A stretch of DNA of 64,000 nucleotides from Enterobacter pseudoroggenkampii (GCF_026420145.1 NZ_JAPMLV010000001.1:2046001-2110000); one strand, 5' to 3'. Counted from the first letter of the stretch, positions 34,793 to 44,427 are shown. Numbers and translations: made by a program. The notes: generated by a model from the letters alone, not told the origin.

Positions 34793-36307
34793 TCAGGCGA
34801 CAGCCTGGCTAACTTTAGGCATGGCGAGGTTCAACGCCTGTTGTTCATTCGCCTGTTCATGAAGTAATTCGCCGGCAATTTCGCCTTCACGCATCACCAC
34901 AATGCGGTCGGCCACGCCAAGCACCTCCGGCAGATCGCTGGAGGCGAAGAGCACCGCCACGCCGCGTTTTGCCAGCTCATAGATCACGTTATAGATTTCG
35001 TGTTTTGCCCCCACATCGATACCGCGCGTCGGCTCGTCCAGCAAAATGACCTTCATATCTTCTGACAGCCAGCGGCCTAAAATTGCCTTCTGCTGGTTTC
35101 CGCCTGACAGATTCATGATCAGCTGTTCCGGACCCGGCGTTTTGATATTCAGCGAGCGAATATGGTGGTCGGCGTTACTCGACTCCCAGCTATCGTTTAT
35201 CAGGCAACCGGCGCGAATAAACTTACGACGGGCAGAAATATTGATGTTGTCGCGCACCGAGTGCACCGGAATGATCCCCTCGGCTTTCCGGTCTTCCGGG
35301 CAGAGCATCATCCCCGCCCCGATCGCGTGGGCCGGTTTCTGGATATCTACCCGTTCGCCGTCAATAGAAACCTGACCATCGGTAATACGGGTACCGCCGA
35401 ACAGACCTTTCATCAATTCGCTGCGCCCCGCCCCCACCAGACCAAACAGGCCGACGATTTCACCGCTGCGTACGGATAACGAAATCGGTGTTCTGACGCC
35501 CGGCGCTTTGACGTTATCCAGGCGCAGGCGTTCCGGGCCGTACGGGCGCGGTTGCCAGTGATAAATATCGCCCAGATCGCGTCCGACCATCGCCTGAACC
35601 AGCTGGTCATGGTTCACCTGCGCCATGTCGGTAAAGGTGCGCACATAGCGTCCATCTTTAAAGACGGTGATGGCGTCGCTCAGGGCAAAAATCTCTTCCA
35701 TACGGTGCGAGACATACAAAATCGTGCGGCCTTCCTGACGCAATTCGCGGATCACGCGGAACAGATTTTCGATTTCACGCTTAGAGAGCGAACTGGTAGG
35801 TTCGTCGAAGGCAATAATTCTGGCGTTACGCGCCAGCGCCTTGGCAATTTCAACCATCTGCCACTGGCCGATGGAGAGGTATTTCAGCGGCGTCTGGGGA
35901 TCGACGTCCAGGCCCAGATGCTTAAGCTGCAGCCCCGCTTCATAATTAAGTAGCGAACGATTTACCACGCCGCCTTTGTGCGGGAGCTGTCCCAAATAGA
36001 TGTTTTCCGCCACGGTCATCTCAGGAATGAGGTGCAGCTCCTGGTAGATGATCGCCACCCCGGCATTGAGCGCCGCCGTGGTATCGGCAAACGCCACCTC
36101 TTCACCGCGTATGGCCAGCGAGCCGGTAGTGGGCGCGTAGTTACCGCTGAGGATCTTCAACAGCGTGGATTTTCCCGCACCGTTTTCCCCCATCAGGGCG
36201 TGAACCTGGCCGGCATAGCAGTCGAAGCTGATATCGGTCAGCGCGTTAACACCGGGGAAAGTTTTCCCGATGCCGCGAAAAGAGAGATACGGATCAGACT
36301 GTCGCAT
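34793..36307 (-). CDS. araG: L-arabinose ABC transporter ATP-binding protein AraG
   Basis: 504 residues with two fused ABC domains. The first has Walker [10 protein letters not shown] and Walker [12 protein letters not shown]. The second has a degenerate P-loop (GLVGAGRSE), signature LSGGNQQK and Walker [13 protein letters not shown], typical of sugar ABC ATPases. It powers high-affinity L-arabinose uptake. Confidence 0.97.
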   Translation of the reverse strand: MRQSDPYLSFRGIGKTFPGVNALTDISFDCYAGQVHALMGENGAGKSTLLKILSGNYAPTTGSLAIRGEEVAFADTTAALNAGVAIIYQELHLIPEMTVAENIYLGQLPHKGGVVNRSLLNYEAGLQLKHLGLDVDPQTPLKYLSIGQWQMVEIAKALARNARIIAFDEPTSSLSKREIENLFRVIRELRQEGRTILYVSHRMEEIFALSDAITVFKDGRYVRTFTDMAQVNHDQLVQAMVGRDLGDIYHWQPRPYGPERLRLDNVKAPGVRTPISLSVRSGEIVGLFGLVGAGRSELMKGLFGGTRITDGQVSIDGERVDIQKPAHAIGAGMMLCPEDRKAEGIIPVHSVRDNINISARRKFIRAGCLINDSWESSNADHHIRSLNIKTPGPEQLIMNLSGGNQQKAILGRWLSEDMKVILLDEPTRGIDVGAKHEIYNVIYELAKRGVAVLFASSDLPEVLGVADRIVVMREGEIAGELLHEQANEQQALNLAMPKVSQAVA

Positions 36308-36341
36308 AACGTCTCCGTGATTCCTGTAGTGTGTACGTCTG

Positions 36342-36364
36342 GCCCCTCACGAAGGATGAGGGGC
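36342..36364 (-). other. mRNA hairpin between araF and araG
   Basis: GCCCCTCA and TGAGGGGC form an 8-bp stem in the 71-bp gap. Such a hairpin can protect the araF part of the message and help make the binding protein in excess. No T run follows. Confidence 0.5.
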
Positions 36365-36378
36365 ACAATCACCGCGTA

Positions 36379-37368
36379 TTACTTACCGCCCAGTCCTTTT
36401 TTCGCCAGCTCCTCTTTGAAGTTGTCGCGGGTAATCAGCACCACGTCGGTCACTTCGGTAAATTTCGGCGGCTCAGCCCCTTTGGTGACCCAGTTGTAGA
36501 GCATCTCACTGGATTTATAGCCGTGAACGTCCGGGCTTGGCAGCAGAGAACCGTAGAAGCCGGTAGCCTGCGCTTTGGACAGCTCGCTGACGGCGTCAAC
36601 GCCGTTGATGCCAATCCCGATCACGTCAGGCGCTTTAAAGCCCTGGCCTTCCGTCGCGCGTACCCCACCCAGCACGGTGTTGTCGTTCATGCCGACCACC
36701 AGCCAGTGTTTGACCTCCGGATGCTGAACCAGCATAGAGTTCGCGGCGTCGAAAGCGCCCGGGATATCGTTAGATTTGGTAGGGACTTTGTAGATCTGTT
36801 TTTCCGGGAAACCGGCCGCTTTCAGCGCGTCCATTGAACCGGAAGTACGGCGACGTGCGGTGTCCAGCTCGTCTGCGGTAATGGCCATCACCGCAGTCTC
36901 TTTGACATCCCAGCCGCGCTTTTGCATCTCTTTATAGAGTTCCTGCCCCTGGCGTTCGCCAATTTTGGTCGCCGCCATCATCACCAGCGGGACGCTATCC
37001 ATCGGCTTGCCTTTGGCGTTAACGAACTGATCGTCAACCGCGATGACCTTCATATCGTAACCGCGCGCTTTCGCCGCGATGGCCGAACCGAGCTTTGGAT
37101 CCGGAGTACAGATAACGAAACCTTTCGCACCGCTGGCCGCCAGGCTGTCGATGGCGTTCAGGGTTTTCTCACCGTCAGGCACGGCGATTTTAATCACTTC
37201 AAAACCTAAATCTTTCCCGGCTTTATCGGCGAATTTCCACTCAGTCTGGAACCAGGGCTCTTCGGGCTGTTTTACCAAAAAACCGAGTTTTAAATTCTCA
37301 GCGATAGCGGATTGTGACATAACGGCAGCCAGACCGATGGCCGCCAGCGCTTTAGTAAATTTGTGCAT
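36379..37368 (-). CDS. araF: L-arabinose-binding periplasmic protein AraF
   Basis: 329 residues. Signal peptide MHKFTKALAAIGLAAVMSQSAIA, then the two-lobed sugar-binding fold. Ligand residues of the E. coli protein region EEPWFQTEWKF are present. The ATG at 37368 follows CTGGAGTTTACC; the frame is open 7 codons upstream but that part would remove the signal's N-terminal position. First gene of araFGH. Confidence 0.97.
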   Translation of the reverse strand: MHKFTKALAAIGLAAVMSQSAIAENLKLGFLVKQPEEPWFQTEWKFADKAGKDLGFEVIKIAVPDGEKTLNAIDSLAASGAKGFVICTPDPKLGSAIAAKARGYDMKVIAVDDQFVNAKGKPMDSVPLVMMAATKIGERQGQELYKEMQKRGWDVKETAVMAITADELDTARRRTSGSMDALKAAGFPEKQIYKVPTKSNDIPGAFDAANSMLVQHPEVKHWLVVGMNDNTVLGGVRATEGQGFKAPDVIGIGINGVDAVSELSKAQATGFYGSLLPSPDVHGYKSSEMLYNWVTKGAEPPKFTEVTDVVLITRDNFKEELAKKGLGGK

Positions 37369-38155
37369 GGTAAACTCCAGCTTTAGCATTCTTTTCTGTA
37401 GGGAATATGTGCGTGCTTCTTATTTAATCGGACTTAAAACAAGGCATTAGCGCTTACCTCGTCATAAGCGTTATTGCTGGTGATAGTTTTAGCGGGAAAT
37501 TAATCATCCATAAGAGAGCCCCATCACACCGCAGAATTACAGTAATTGCGTACATAAATTCAGCGAAAAATGACATAAAAAAGGCAGGATTTGTCAGACA
37601 AATGAAAGTGGGTTAAGCAGAATTATCCATAAGATTAGCTAAGAAATCCCTGATACCCCTCAGCGGACTAAACGTCACCCGGTGTTAAAGGGGTTCAAGA
37701 TGTTTTTCATCAAAAATGCACCAGGTACCTGAACACGGTTATTCCGCAGAATTTGATTTAGCGCAATTTTATTAGCACATCATATATTCGAAAACATTAA
37801 TCCGTATTTCTCTTTTTCACGGAGTATTATTCCAACTTAATATTTTCGAAAGAGTAACAGTGTATCACTGCAATAAAAATTGTTAATTATTAGAGCATTA
37901 AACCATATTCAATTCATGGCAAGCTGATTGCATTTCTGTACTATATTAAACTTTGTAATGTATGGTAAATACAGCCCAATTAAGAGTTTTCTTAGACCAA
38001 AGACAAAGGTATGCTTATTTATATCGAACACAGGAAGTGAATTTCGGTCGACTTCGGTCACGGCAGAATGTGTATTTCTGCTCTTTTCTTCATATTTGCC
38101 TGACGCTCAGGTTAAGCAACGGACATCACGTCCCACAGTCAATAAGGATATGAGT
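37369..38155. promoter_or_regulatory. araF-ftnB divergent control region
   Basis: 787 bp, AT-rich, without a supportable gene. It contains a paired AraC-type operator at 37615-37652 and must contain the araFGH and ftnB promoters. A possible degraded CRP site (TGTGATGGGGCTCTCT) on the minus strand near 37530-37515 is not convincing. Confidence 0.6.
37615..37652 (+). promoter_or_regulatory. Paired AraC half-sites upstream of araFGH
   Basis: AAGC-N7-TCCATA at 37615-37631 and TAGC-N7-TCCCTG at 37636-37652 resemble the AraC half-site TAGC-N7-TCCATA. They are direct repeats 21 bp apart, the spacing of araI1/araI2. They lie about 250 bp upstream of araF and point away from it. Confidence 0.6.
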
Positions 38156-38659
38156 ATGGCTACCCAAACGATGATGCAAAAACTTAACGCGCAGATGAAC
38201 CTTGAGTTCTACGCCTCGAATCTGCACCTTCACTTAAGTGCGTGGTGTGCCGAGAATAGCCTCACGGGATCTGCCACCTTCTTTCGCTCTCAGGCGCAAA
38301 GTAACGTCACCCATATGATGCGTGTCTTTAACTTCCTGAAAGCCGCAGGGGCAAATCCTGTCGTTAAAGCCCTTGATGGGATCAATGAAAATTACTCTTG
38401 CCTGGAAGAACTGTTTCAGAAGACGCTTGAAGAGTATGAACAACGCTGCAGCACCCTCAACAAACTGGCCGATGAAGCCAGAGCGCAGCAGGACATTACG
38501 ACGCTCAGCTTCTTACGCGATATGGATAAAGAGCAGCAGCAGGATGGCCTGCTGCTGAAGACGCTGGCGGATGAGATCCATAATGCGCAGCAGGCAGGTT
38601 TATGTCCTGAGCAAACCGACCGTCATCTGCTCGACATCGTGGCGGTGCAGCACCACTGA
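38156..38659 (+). CDS. ftnB: Ferritin-like protein FtnB
   Basis: 167 residues, the E. coli FtnB length; ATG at 38156 sits 7 bp after AAGGA. Four-helix ferritin fold. Position 50, a ferroxidase glutamate in FtnA (QEEMTH), is Asn here (QSNVTH), with His53 kept, so the canonical ferroxidase centre is incomplete, as in E. coli FtnB. In Salmonella the protein supports repair of oxidised iron-sulfur clusters. The frame is open upstream to 37928, but that stretch has no ferritin similarity. Confidence 0.93.
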   Translation: MATQTMMQKLNAQMNLEFYASNLHLHLSAWCAENSLTGSATFFRSQAQSNVTHMMRVFNFLKAAGANPVVKALDGINENYSCLEELFQKTLEEYEQRCSTLNKLADEARAQQDITTLSFLRDMDKEQQQDGLLLKTLADEIHNAQQAGLCPEQTDRHLLDIVAVQHH

Positions 38660-38816
38660 GTTTTTTGGCCTGCTCCCATTCGGAGGAGCAGGCTCCCTTC
38701 ACGTCTCCAACCTTCTGCTTTTGCTGAAATTTAACAAATCAGATCTGGCTCCCAATGATTAACCACACAACGTGTGATGATTTATTTAGTTACATAATCA
38801 TTGACGAGGGAGCATC

Positions 38817-40160
38817 ATGATCACCATTGAGTTTGTTGTCATTCTCCTCTGCCTGCTGACGGGTACGCGTTTCGGCGGTATGGGGCTCGGGTTAATTAGC
38901 GGTATTGGTCTTTTTATTTTATGTTTTGTCTTTGGTCTGCAACCGGGTAAGCCGCCGGTAGACGTTATGCTGACCATCCTCGCGGTGATTGGTTGTGCCG
39001 CTACGCTGCAGACTGCGGGTGGCCTCAACGTCATGATGCAGTTTGCTGAACGTCTGCTGCGCAAACACCCACAGCACATCACCCTGCTCGCCCCATTCAC
39101 CACCTGGATGCTGACCTTTCTGTGCGGCACCGGGCATGTGGTCTATACCATGTTCCCCATCATTGCGGATATCGCCCTGAAAAAAGGGATCCGCCCCGAG
39201 CGCCCCATGGCCGTGGCATCGGTCGCGTCGCAGATGGCGATTACCGCCTCCCCCGTGTCCGTTGCCGTGGTGTCGCTGGTGTCTATCCTGGCGGCCCAGC
39301 ATGGTATCGGCCACGCGTGGGGGATCCTGGAAATTCTCGCCGTGTCGGTTCCCGCTTCACTTTTCGGCGTAGCTATTGCTGCCCTGTGGAGTTTACGCCG
39401 CGGAAAAGATTTGGCGGATGACATGGAGTTTCAGGAAAAGCTGAAAGATCCTAAGCAGCGCGAGTTTATCTACGGTGGAACGGAGACGTTAATGAATCAG
39501 CGTTTCCCTAAACAGGCCTACTGGTCCACGTGGATTTTCTTTGCCGGTATTGCCGTGGTCGTTTTGCTGGGTGCGTTCCCTGAGCTGCGCCCCGCCTTTG
39601 AGCTGAAAGGCAAAATGACGGCGCTGTCGATGAACCTTGTTATTCAGATGATGATGTTAATTGCAGGGGCCGTGATGCTAATGGCCTGTAAGGTCAACGC
39701 GTCGGCGATTTCCAACGGCGCGGTGTTTAAGGCCGGTATGGTCGCGATCTTCTCGGTGTTCGGCGTGGCGTGGATGAGCGATACCTTTTTCCAGGCGCAT
39801 CTCGACGAGTTAAAGCTGGCGCTGGAAGGCGTCGTGAAAAGCCACCCGTGGACGTATGCTATTGTGCTGTTTCTGGTGTCAAAACTGGTGAACAGCCAGG
39901 CGGCTGCGCTGACGGCCGTTGCGCCTATGGGCCTCATGCTCGGCATCGACCCGAAAATGCTGATCGCCTTTTTCCCTGCGTCATACGGCTATTTCGTCCT
40001 GCCGACCTACCCAAGTGATTTGGCCTGCATCGGCTTTGACCGTTCAGGCACCACCCGCATCGGCAAATTTATCATCAACCACAGCTTTATTCTGCCTGGG
40101 CTGATTGGGGTAAGCTGCGCGTGCGCGGCGAGCTACCTGCTGGTCCAGACGTTCTTCTGA
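38817..40160 (+). CDS. DcuA/DcuB-family anaerobic C4-dicarboxylate transporter
   Basis: 447 residues and about ten hydrophobic helices. It aligns through its whole length with E. coli DcuB: LQPGKPPVDVMLTILAV, TFLCGTGHVVYTMFPII, IRPERPMAVASV, FVLPTYPSDLACIGFDRSGT and NHSFILPGLIGVS. Such carriers exchange fumarate/malate/aspartate for succinate during anaerobic growth. It is divergent enough to be a paralogue, and E. coli has no dcu gene here. ATG preceded by GAGGGAGCATC. I saw no clear FNR site upstream. Confidence 0.92.
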   Translation: MITIEFVVILLCLLTGTRFGGMGLGLISGIGLFILCFVFGLQPGKPPVDVMLTILAVIGCAATLQTAGGLNVMMQFAERLLRKHPQHITLLAPFTTWMLTFLCGTGHVVYTMFPIIADIALKKGIRPERPMAVASVASQMAITASPVSVAVVSLVSILAAQHGIGHAWGILEILAVSVPASLFGVAIAALWSLRRGKDLADDMEFQEKLKDPKQREFIYGGTETLMNQRFPKQAYWSTWIFFAGIAVVVLLGAFPELRPAFELKGKMTALSMNLVIQMMMLIAGAVMLMACKVNASAISNGAVFKAGMVAIFSVFGVAWMSDTFFQAHLDELKLALEGVVKSHPWTYAIVLFLVSKLVNSQAAALTAVAPMGLMLGIDPKMLIAFFPASYGYFVLPTYPSDLACIGFDRSGTTRIGKFIINHSFILPGLIGVSCACAASYLLVQTFF

Positions 40161-40202
40161 CAGTATCAAGGGGCGACACATGCCGTCGCCCATTTCCCGG
40201 TT

Positions 40203-40454
40203 TTAGTGGGATTCACCCTGCGGCGTGAATCGCAGTTCAATCAGCGCGATGGCTTTCTGGATCGCACGAAGCGTAACCGGATCGGCGGCAGCGGGATGGC
40301 TGGCGAAATCGATGTTTTTCAGCTGCGTAGACATCTTCTCGCGCACTTCAACCGGCGCAATCACGTCAAGAACATCAAGGATTTGTTTGATAACCAGCTG
40401 ACAGGCGACAACGTCAGAGACCAGTTCCTGATCGGCGCTCAGGTTTTGTGACAT
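40203..40454 (-). CDS. yecJ: DUF2766 protein YecJ
   Basis: 83 residues, same length as E. coli YecJ. Soluble, helical, no signal peptide, function unknown. ATG at 40454 preceded by AAGGAGAAAACCCC. It lies downstream of azuC on the same strand, beyond the azuC terminator. Confidence 0.9.
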   Translation of the reverse strand: MSQNLSADQELVSDVVACQLVIKQILDVLDVIAPVEVREKMSTQLKNIDFASHPAAADPVTLRAIQKAIALIELRFTPQGESH

Positions 40455-40530
40455 GGGGTTTTCTCCTTATTTAAAGGCCGCCATAGTAGCAAAACACACC
40501 CCTGGCATCCTCCCTTCATCGCCTGCAGGT

Positions 40531-40554
40531 ATAAAAAAACCCGCCGAAGCAGGT
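40531..40554 (-). terminator. azuC terminator
   Basis: CCTGC-TTCG-GCGGG stem on the minus strand followed by TTTTTTTAT. Confidence 0.85.
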
Positions 40555-40561
40555 TTTTTTA

Positions 40562-40645
40562 TCAGAACATGGCGCCCGGCGGCACGTCTTTGAAGGTGCG
40601 GCAGTAATTGGCCCACATACTTTTCAGGATTTTGCGCAGTTTCAC
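40562..40645 (-). CDS. azuC: Small protein AzuC (27 residues)
   Basis: Minus-strand GTG at 40645, preceded by GGAGCATCATC, encodes MKLRKILKSMWANYC then RTFKDVPPGAMF and a TGA stop. E. coli AzuC is MKLRKILKSMFNNYCKTF... of 28 residues, so identity is clear although the gene is far too short for routine ORF calling. An amphipathic basic helix suggests membrane association, and E. coli AzuC interacts with the glycerol-3-phosphate dehydrogenase GlpD. The last residue (Arg) of the E. coli protein is absent. Confidence 0.9.
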   Translation of the reverse strand: MKLRKILKSMWANYCRTFKDVPPGAMF

Positions 40646-40726
40646 GATGATGCTCCATTAACTTGTTATACAACTTTATTATCAACGTGCCTATAATATG
40701 ACCACCATCACAAAAATCAACACTTT

Positions 40727-40742
40727 TGTGATGCGCATCACA
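40727..40742. promoter_or_regulatory. CRP-cAMP binding site upstream of azuC
   Basis: TGTGATGCGCATCACA is a perfect, fully symmetric CRP palindrome, centred about 36 bp upstream of the predicted -10 hexamer. Confidence 0.88.
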
Positions 40743-40878
40743 TTTATATCAGGGCATGGCCTGAAAGCGCTCACCGCGACCCGTTGCGAAGAGTGAGGGC
40801 AGATTGTCCGGCTATTCCAGCCATTGCAGCGGGCATCTGCGGGTACGATAACGTATTTCCATCCACTCAGAGCGAATC

Positions 40879-41217
40879 ATGAAAAGAGTCATTGTAGCCG
40901 GTACAATCCTGCTGCTCGCGGGATGTACCATTAACCGCCAGGCTGAAGTCAGCAGCCTCGACGCGCCGAACGGCATCGTCCGCCTCGACTACGGCCAGGC
41001 TGCGCTGCAAAATGCGTATTCCGATGAGTATGTGAATAACGGCACGGCGGCAAAAGCGTGTCAGAGCATGGGTTATGCCACTGCCTCAGCCTATGGTCAG
41101 CCCATTAAAACCTGCACTCTGACCAGCGGCTCTTTGTGCCTGAACGAGAGCGTGACCATCCAGTATAAATGTATGGGTTACGCCGTTAATCCTAAGTCAA
41201 CTAATCCGTGGTATTAA
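40879..41217 (+). CDS. yecR: YecR-family lipoprotein
   Basis: 112 residues. Lipobox LLLAGC with the lipidated Cys17, then a small domain with conserved cysteines (ACQSMGYATA, KTCTLTSGSLC, YKCMGYAV). In E. coli yecR is an FliA-dependent flagellar class III gene of unknown function. A -10 like motif (TACGATAA at 40844-40851) exists, but no matching -35 is seen. A terminator follows. Confidence 0.85.
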   Translation: MKRVIVAGTILLLAGCTINRQAEVSSLDAPNGIVRLDYGQAALQNAYSDEYVNNGTAAKACQSMGYATASAYGQPIKTCTLTSGSLCLNESVTIQYKCMGYAVNPKSTNPWY

Positions 41218-41223
41218 TCGAAG

Positions 41224-41250
41224 CTGCCAGCGCATGCTGGCAGTTTATTT
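41224..41250 (+). terminator. yecR terminator
   Basis: CTGCCAGC and GCTGGCAG form the stem, followed by TTTATTTC. Confidence 0.8.
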
Positions 41251-41258
41251 CATTACGA

Positions 41259-41282
41259 ACAAAAATAATTCTCATTAATAAG
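41259..41282. promoter_or_regulatory. Possible Fur site upstream of ftnA
   Basis: AAAAATAATTCTCATTAATA resembles part of the Fur consensus (GATAATGATAATCATTATC). E. coli ftnA is activated by Fe-Fur from sites about this far upstream. The match is imperfect. Confidence 0.4.
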
Positions 41283-41421
41283 TTATAAAAATCGCCAATG
41301 CGTTTTATTCCCATTCGTATTTTAAATAAATAAAATAAAGATTTTACGTTTTGCAAATAATTAAATAACAAATTATAGTGTCGCTCATTGTGAACCAGAA
41401 ATAATAATCCGGAGCGTCACC

Positions 41422-41919
41422 ATGCTGAAAACTGAAATGATCGACAAGCTCAACGCACAAATGAACCTTGAGCTTTTTTCATCCCTGCTCTACCAGCAGA
41501 TGAGCGCCTGGTGCAGCTACCACAGTTTCGAGGGCGCTGCCGCGTTTCTGCGTCGTCACGCTCAGGAAGAGATGACCCACATGCAGCGTCTGTTTGATTA
41601 TCTGACAGATACGGGCAGCCTGCCGCGCATTGAAACCGTGGCATCACCGTTCGCTGAGTATAATTCTCTTGATGAACTGTTCCGCGCCACCTACGAGCAC
41701 GAGCAGCTTATCACGCAGAAAATTAACGAACTGGTTCATGCCGCGATGACCAGCCAGGATTATCCAACCTTTAATTTCCTGCAGTGGTACGTCGCTGAGC
41801 AACACGAAGAAGAGAAGCTGTTTAAATCCGTGCTGGATAAATTATCTCTGGTCGGGAAATCCGGCGAAGGTCTTTACTTTATCGATAAAGAACTCTCCAC
41901 TCTTGATACGCAGAATTAA
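41422..41919 (+). CDS. ftnA: Iron-storage ferritin FtnA
   Basis: 165 residues, full length. Ferroxidase-centre residues Glu17, Glu50 and His53 (HAQEEMTHM) are intact, as is Glu in the EHEQLI helix. It forms the 24-mer iron store in the cytoplasm. The AT-rich upstream region fits Fur/H-NS control as in E. coli. Confidence 0.97.
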   Translation: MLKTEMIDKLNAQMNLELFSSLLYQQMSAWCSYHSFEGAAAFLRRHAQEEMTHMQRLFDYLTDTGSLPRIETVASPFAEYNSLDELFRATYEHEQLITQKINELVHAAMTSQDYPTFNFLQWYVAEQHEEEKLFKSVLDKLSLVGKSGEGLYFIDKELSTLDTQN

Positions 41920-41925
41920 TTTCAG

Positions 41926-41955
41926 CGCGGTGCCGGTTTCCGGCACCGCGTTAAT
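41926..41955. terminator. ftnA terminator
   Basis: CGCGGTGCCGG and CCGGCACCGCG form an 11-bp stem with loop TTT, followed by TTAATTT. It sits between convergent genes. Confidence 0.8.
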
Positions 41956-42297
41956 TTACATACACCCCGCACAGCTGGTGCAACGCCAGTCATGGGGATT
42001 CACGGCCTGGTAAAAATAGCGGTAGCTGGACGTCTCCAGCGGAATACCCACCTCGAAAAACAGATCCGTTAACCAGTCGACATTCTCGATGATCCACTCA
42101 TCTTCCTGTAAGCCTTGTGCAAAGGTTTCATCTTCAGGATCAATAACCGAATAGATTGCCCAGGTGCCCATATCCTTTTCGCGACGGGACTCGGGAAGGT
42201 TCAGGGGCTGATTCTGCCAGCTGATTATCCAGTGACCATGGCACAACAGGTTACCTCCCCGGCTCCATGCCGCGGTAAAGGGATTCTCCCCTGCCAT
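41956..42297 (-). CDS. Unrecognised protein with CxxCxxC tail
   Basis: 113 residues, no signal peptide or membrane segment. Trp-rich N-terminal half (AAWSRGG, HWIISWQNQPLNLP), acidic centre (IDPEDETFAQGLQEDEW) and a C-terminal WRCTSCAGCM that could bind a metal. The ATG at 42297 has GAGGGTCTT directly upstream, so it looks translated. E. coli has the unrelated yecH at this position. I do not recognise the family and assign no function. Confidence 0.7.
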   Translation of the reverse strand: MAGENPFTAAWSRGGNLLCHGHWIISWQNQPLNLPESRREKDMGTWAIYSVIDPEDETFAQGLQEDEWIIENVDWLTDLFFEVGIPLETSSYRYFYQAVNPHDWRCTSCAGCM

Positions 42298-42513
42298 AAG
42301 ACCCTCACTTAATTTGATAATTTGTATTTATTGTTTACGTTACGCCGGAATGTCGCGCAGCAGTATTGCCCTTATGAGGTAGGCACAGGCCTGGGTCATT
42401 AATACGTAAAAAATTTTTTACACCACTTGTAACGGTGATTTGACGAGTAACGGCTTTTCCCTTACTCTGCGCCGCAGATTTTGTCGCGGTTAAGAAGCGT
42501 TGTAGAGGAAAGC

Positions 42514-43725
42514 GTGAAAAACAGAACTCTGGGAAGTATTTTTATCGTCGCCGGAACGACAATTGGCGCAGGAATGCTGGCAATGCCCCTGGCAGCCGCG
42601 GGCGTGGGATTTGGCATGACCCTGCTGCTGCTGGGAACGCTCTGGGCGCTGATGTGTTACACCGCACTGTTGCTGCTTGAGGTTTACCAGCACGTACCCG
42701 CCGACACCGGTCTGGGTTCGCTTGCGGCGCGCTATCTCGGACGCTACGGCCAGTGGATAACCGGCTTTAGCATGATGTTCCTGATGTACGCCCTGACCGC
42801 CGCCTATATCAGCGGTGCCGGTGAGCTCATCGCCTCCAGCGTCAACGACTGGTTTGGCTCTGACATTACCCCTGCGACGGGCGCCATCTTCTTTGCGCTC
42901 ATCGGCGGCGGCGTGGTCTGCGTGGGCACATCGCTGGTCGATCTGTTTAACCGTTTTCTGTTCAGCGCTAAAATTCTCTTCCTGATTGTCATGCTGGTGC
43001 TGCTGGCGCCGCACGTGCACAAGGTTAACCTGCTGACGCTGCCGCTGGAAAAAGGGCTGGCGCTCTCCGCGATCCCGGTCATTTTCACCTCGTTTGGCTT
43101 CCACGGCAGCGTGCCGAGCATCGTCAGCTATATGAACGGCGATATCCGAAAACTGCGCCGCGTCTTTGTTATCGGCAGCGCGATCCCGCTGATTGCCTAT
43201 ATTTTCTGGCAGCTGGTGACGCTGGGCAGCATTGACTCTTCAACCTTTATTGGGCTGATGGCGCAACACGCTGGCCTGAACGGTTTTCTGCTGGCACTGC
43301 GCGAGGTCGTCACCTCCCCACACGTGGAGCTGGCGGTACACCTGTTTGCCGACCTGGCGCTGGCAACTTCGTTCCTGGGCGTGGCGCTCGGCCTGTTTGA
43401 TTATCTGGCCGACCTGTTCCAGCGCCGCAATACCGCGGCCGGACGGTTACAGACGGGCGCAATTACCTTCCTGCCGCCGCTGGCGTTCGCGCTGTTTTAT
43501 CCGCGCGGATTTGTGATGGCGCTGGGGTACGCAGGGGTAGCGCTCTCGATCCTTGCCCTCCTCCTCCCTTCCCTGCTGGCATGGAAAAGCCGTCAGCAGC
43601 ATCCTCAGCAAGGGTATCGCGTGGCGGGCGGAAAACCGCTGCTGTGCGTTGTGTTTGGCTGCGGGGTGGTGATTATTCTGGTGCAGGTGTTGATTGCAGC
43701 CGGGATGCTGCCGGAAGTGGGTTAA
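42514..43725 (+). CDS. tyrP: Tyrosine-specific transport protein TyrP
   Basis: 403 residues from the GTG at 42514 (preceded by AGAGGAAAGC), the exact E. coli TyrP length. HAAAP-family proton symporter with eleven helices; the first contains the conserved [19 protein letters not shown]. It imports tyrosine. In E. coli it is controlled by TyrR; I did not identify convincing TyrR boxes. A shared terminator follows. Confidence 0.97.
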   Translation: MKNRTLGSIFIVAGTTIGAGMLAMPLAAAGVGFGMTLLLLGTLWALMCYTALLLLEVYQHVPADTGLGSLAARYLGRYGQWITGFSMMFLMYALTAAYISGAGELIASSVNDWFGSDITPATGAIFFALIGGGVVCVGTSLVDLFNRFLFSAKILFLIVMLVLLAPHVHKVNLLTLPLEKGLALSAIPVIFTSFGFHGSVPSIVSYMNGDIRKLRRVFVIGSAIPLIAYIFWQLVTLGSIDSSTFIGLMAQHAGLNGFLLALREVVTSPHVELAVHLFADLALATSFLGVALGLFDYLADLFQRRNTAAGRLQTGAITFLPPLAFALFYPRGFVMALGYAGVALSILALLLPSLLAWKSRQQHPQQGYRVAGGKPLLCVVFGCGVVIILVQVLIAAGMLPEVG

Positions 43726-43728
43726 ATA

Positions 43729-43757
43729 AAAAAGGGGCTGTCATCAGCCCCTTTTTT
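43729..43757. terminator. Bidirectional terminator of tyrP and yecA
   Basis: AAAAAGGGGCTG and CAGCCCCTTTTTT form the stem, with T runs in both directions, between the convergent genes. Confidence 0.9.
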
Positions 43758-43758
43758 A

Positions 43759-44427
43759 TCAGTGCAAACAGCAGCTCTTAAACTTCTTCCCGCTGCCGCA
43801 AGGACACGGATCGTTACGCCCGACCTTTGTGCCGTTCACAATCGGCTTCTTCGCTTCCGGCTGCTGCGGGTTGTTTACCCAGTATTGATATAAACGCAGT
43901 GCCGCAGGCTGGATGCTCTCGATGCTGGCGATGTACTCCTCTTCGGACAGTTCATCCAGCTTGTCGCTGTTCTCTTCCGTTCCGTGCAGCGCAATCACTT
44001 CAAGATCGGCCTTCAGGGCTTCCGGCAAGGCAGACCAGTCCGTCAGCGCCACGCCGCGCATGTAGCCGTAGCACCACTCTTCCACCACGGTATAACTCTC
44101 ACCGTCAACGTCGTTATAGCCAAACATCGGTTCAAACTGATCCGGGTACTCGCTCAGGCGCTCGGCAATATCGTTCATATGCTTAAAGCAGAGATCGATA
44201 AAACGGTTCATCTCACGATCGTTTTTCCAGCGCGGAATGTACTTCTCGCCACCCCAAACCGCCACCAGCCAGGCATCTGGCTCAACGACAACAGGACCGG
44301 AAAGCACTGCGGTAAGCATGCCGTCCAGTTCGGACACGTCAATTACGGACGCGTCATCATGACCGTAAGACATTAACGTCTCTTCAAGCCACGCCATTTC
44401 GCTTTCATTCAATGGGCCTTCAGTCAT
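43759..44427 (-). CDS. yecA: UPF0149 protein YecA with SEC-C zinc motif
   Basis: 222 residues (E. coli 221) from the ATG at 44427 ([13 protein letters not shown]). N-terminal UPF0149 helical domain to about residue 180. C-terminal SecA-like metal-binding motif [18 protein letters not shown] binds zinc; the E. coli protein associates with SecB/ribosomes. The frame is open 37 codons upstream, but the ribosome binding site (AGGAGTATCAGCG) supports the shorter form. Confidence 0.93.
   Translation of the reverse strand: MTEGPLNESEMAWLEETLMSYGHDDASVIDVSELDGMLTAVLSGPVVVEPDAWLVAVWGGEKYIPRWKNDREMNRFIDLCFKHMNDIAERLSEYPDQFEPMFGYNDVDGESYTVVEEWCYGYMRGVALTDWSALPEALKADLEVIALHGTEENSDKLDELSEEEYIASIESIQPAALRLYQYWVNNPQQPEAKKPIVNGTKVGRNDPCPCGSGKKFKSCCLH

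Larger units (their letters stand above)
40531..40686 (-). ncRNA. azuR: AzuCR dual-function RNA (formerly IsrB)
   Basis: The transcript from a -10 TATTAT at 40698-40693 (upstream TTGATT, 16 bp) to the terminator at 40554-40531 would be about 156 nt, near the 164 nt of E. coli AzuCR. That RNA both base-pairs with mRNAs and encodes AzuC. A perfect CRP palindrome overlaps the upstream promoter region. Confidence 0.72.

Noticed and set aside
37928..38155. N-terminal extension of FtnB (76 extra residues)
   Set aside because: The extension shows no ferritin similarity, and AAGGA is well placed for the ATG at 38156.
38750..38816. FNR site upstream of the Dcu-type carrier
   Set aside because: No TTGAT-N4-ATCAA palindrome could be found; AT-rich partial matches are expected by chance.
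40825..40851. Sigma28 promoter for yecR
   Set aside because: A -10 like TACGATAA is present, but the position 11 bp upstream (TGCAGCGG) does not resemble TAAAGTTT, so I do not call it.
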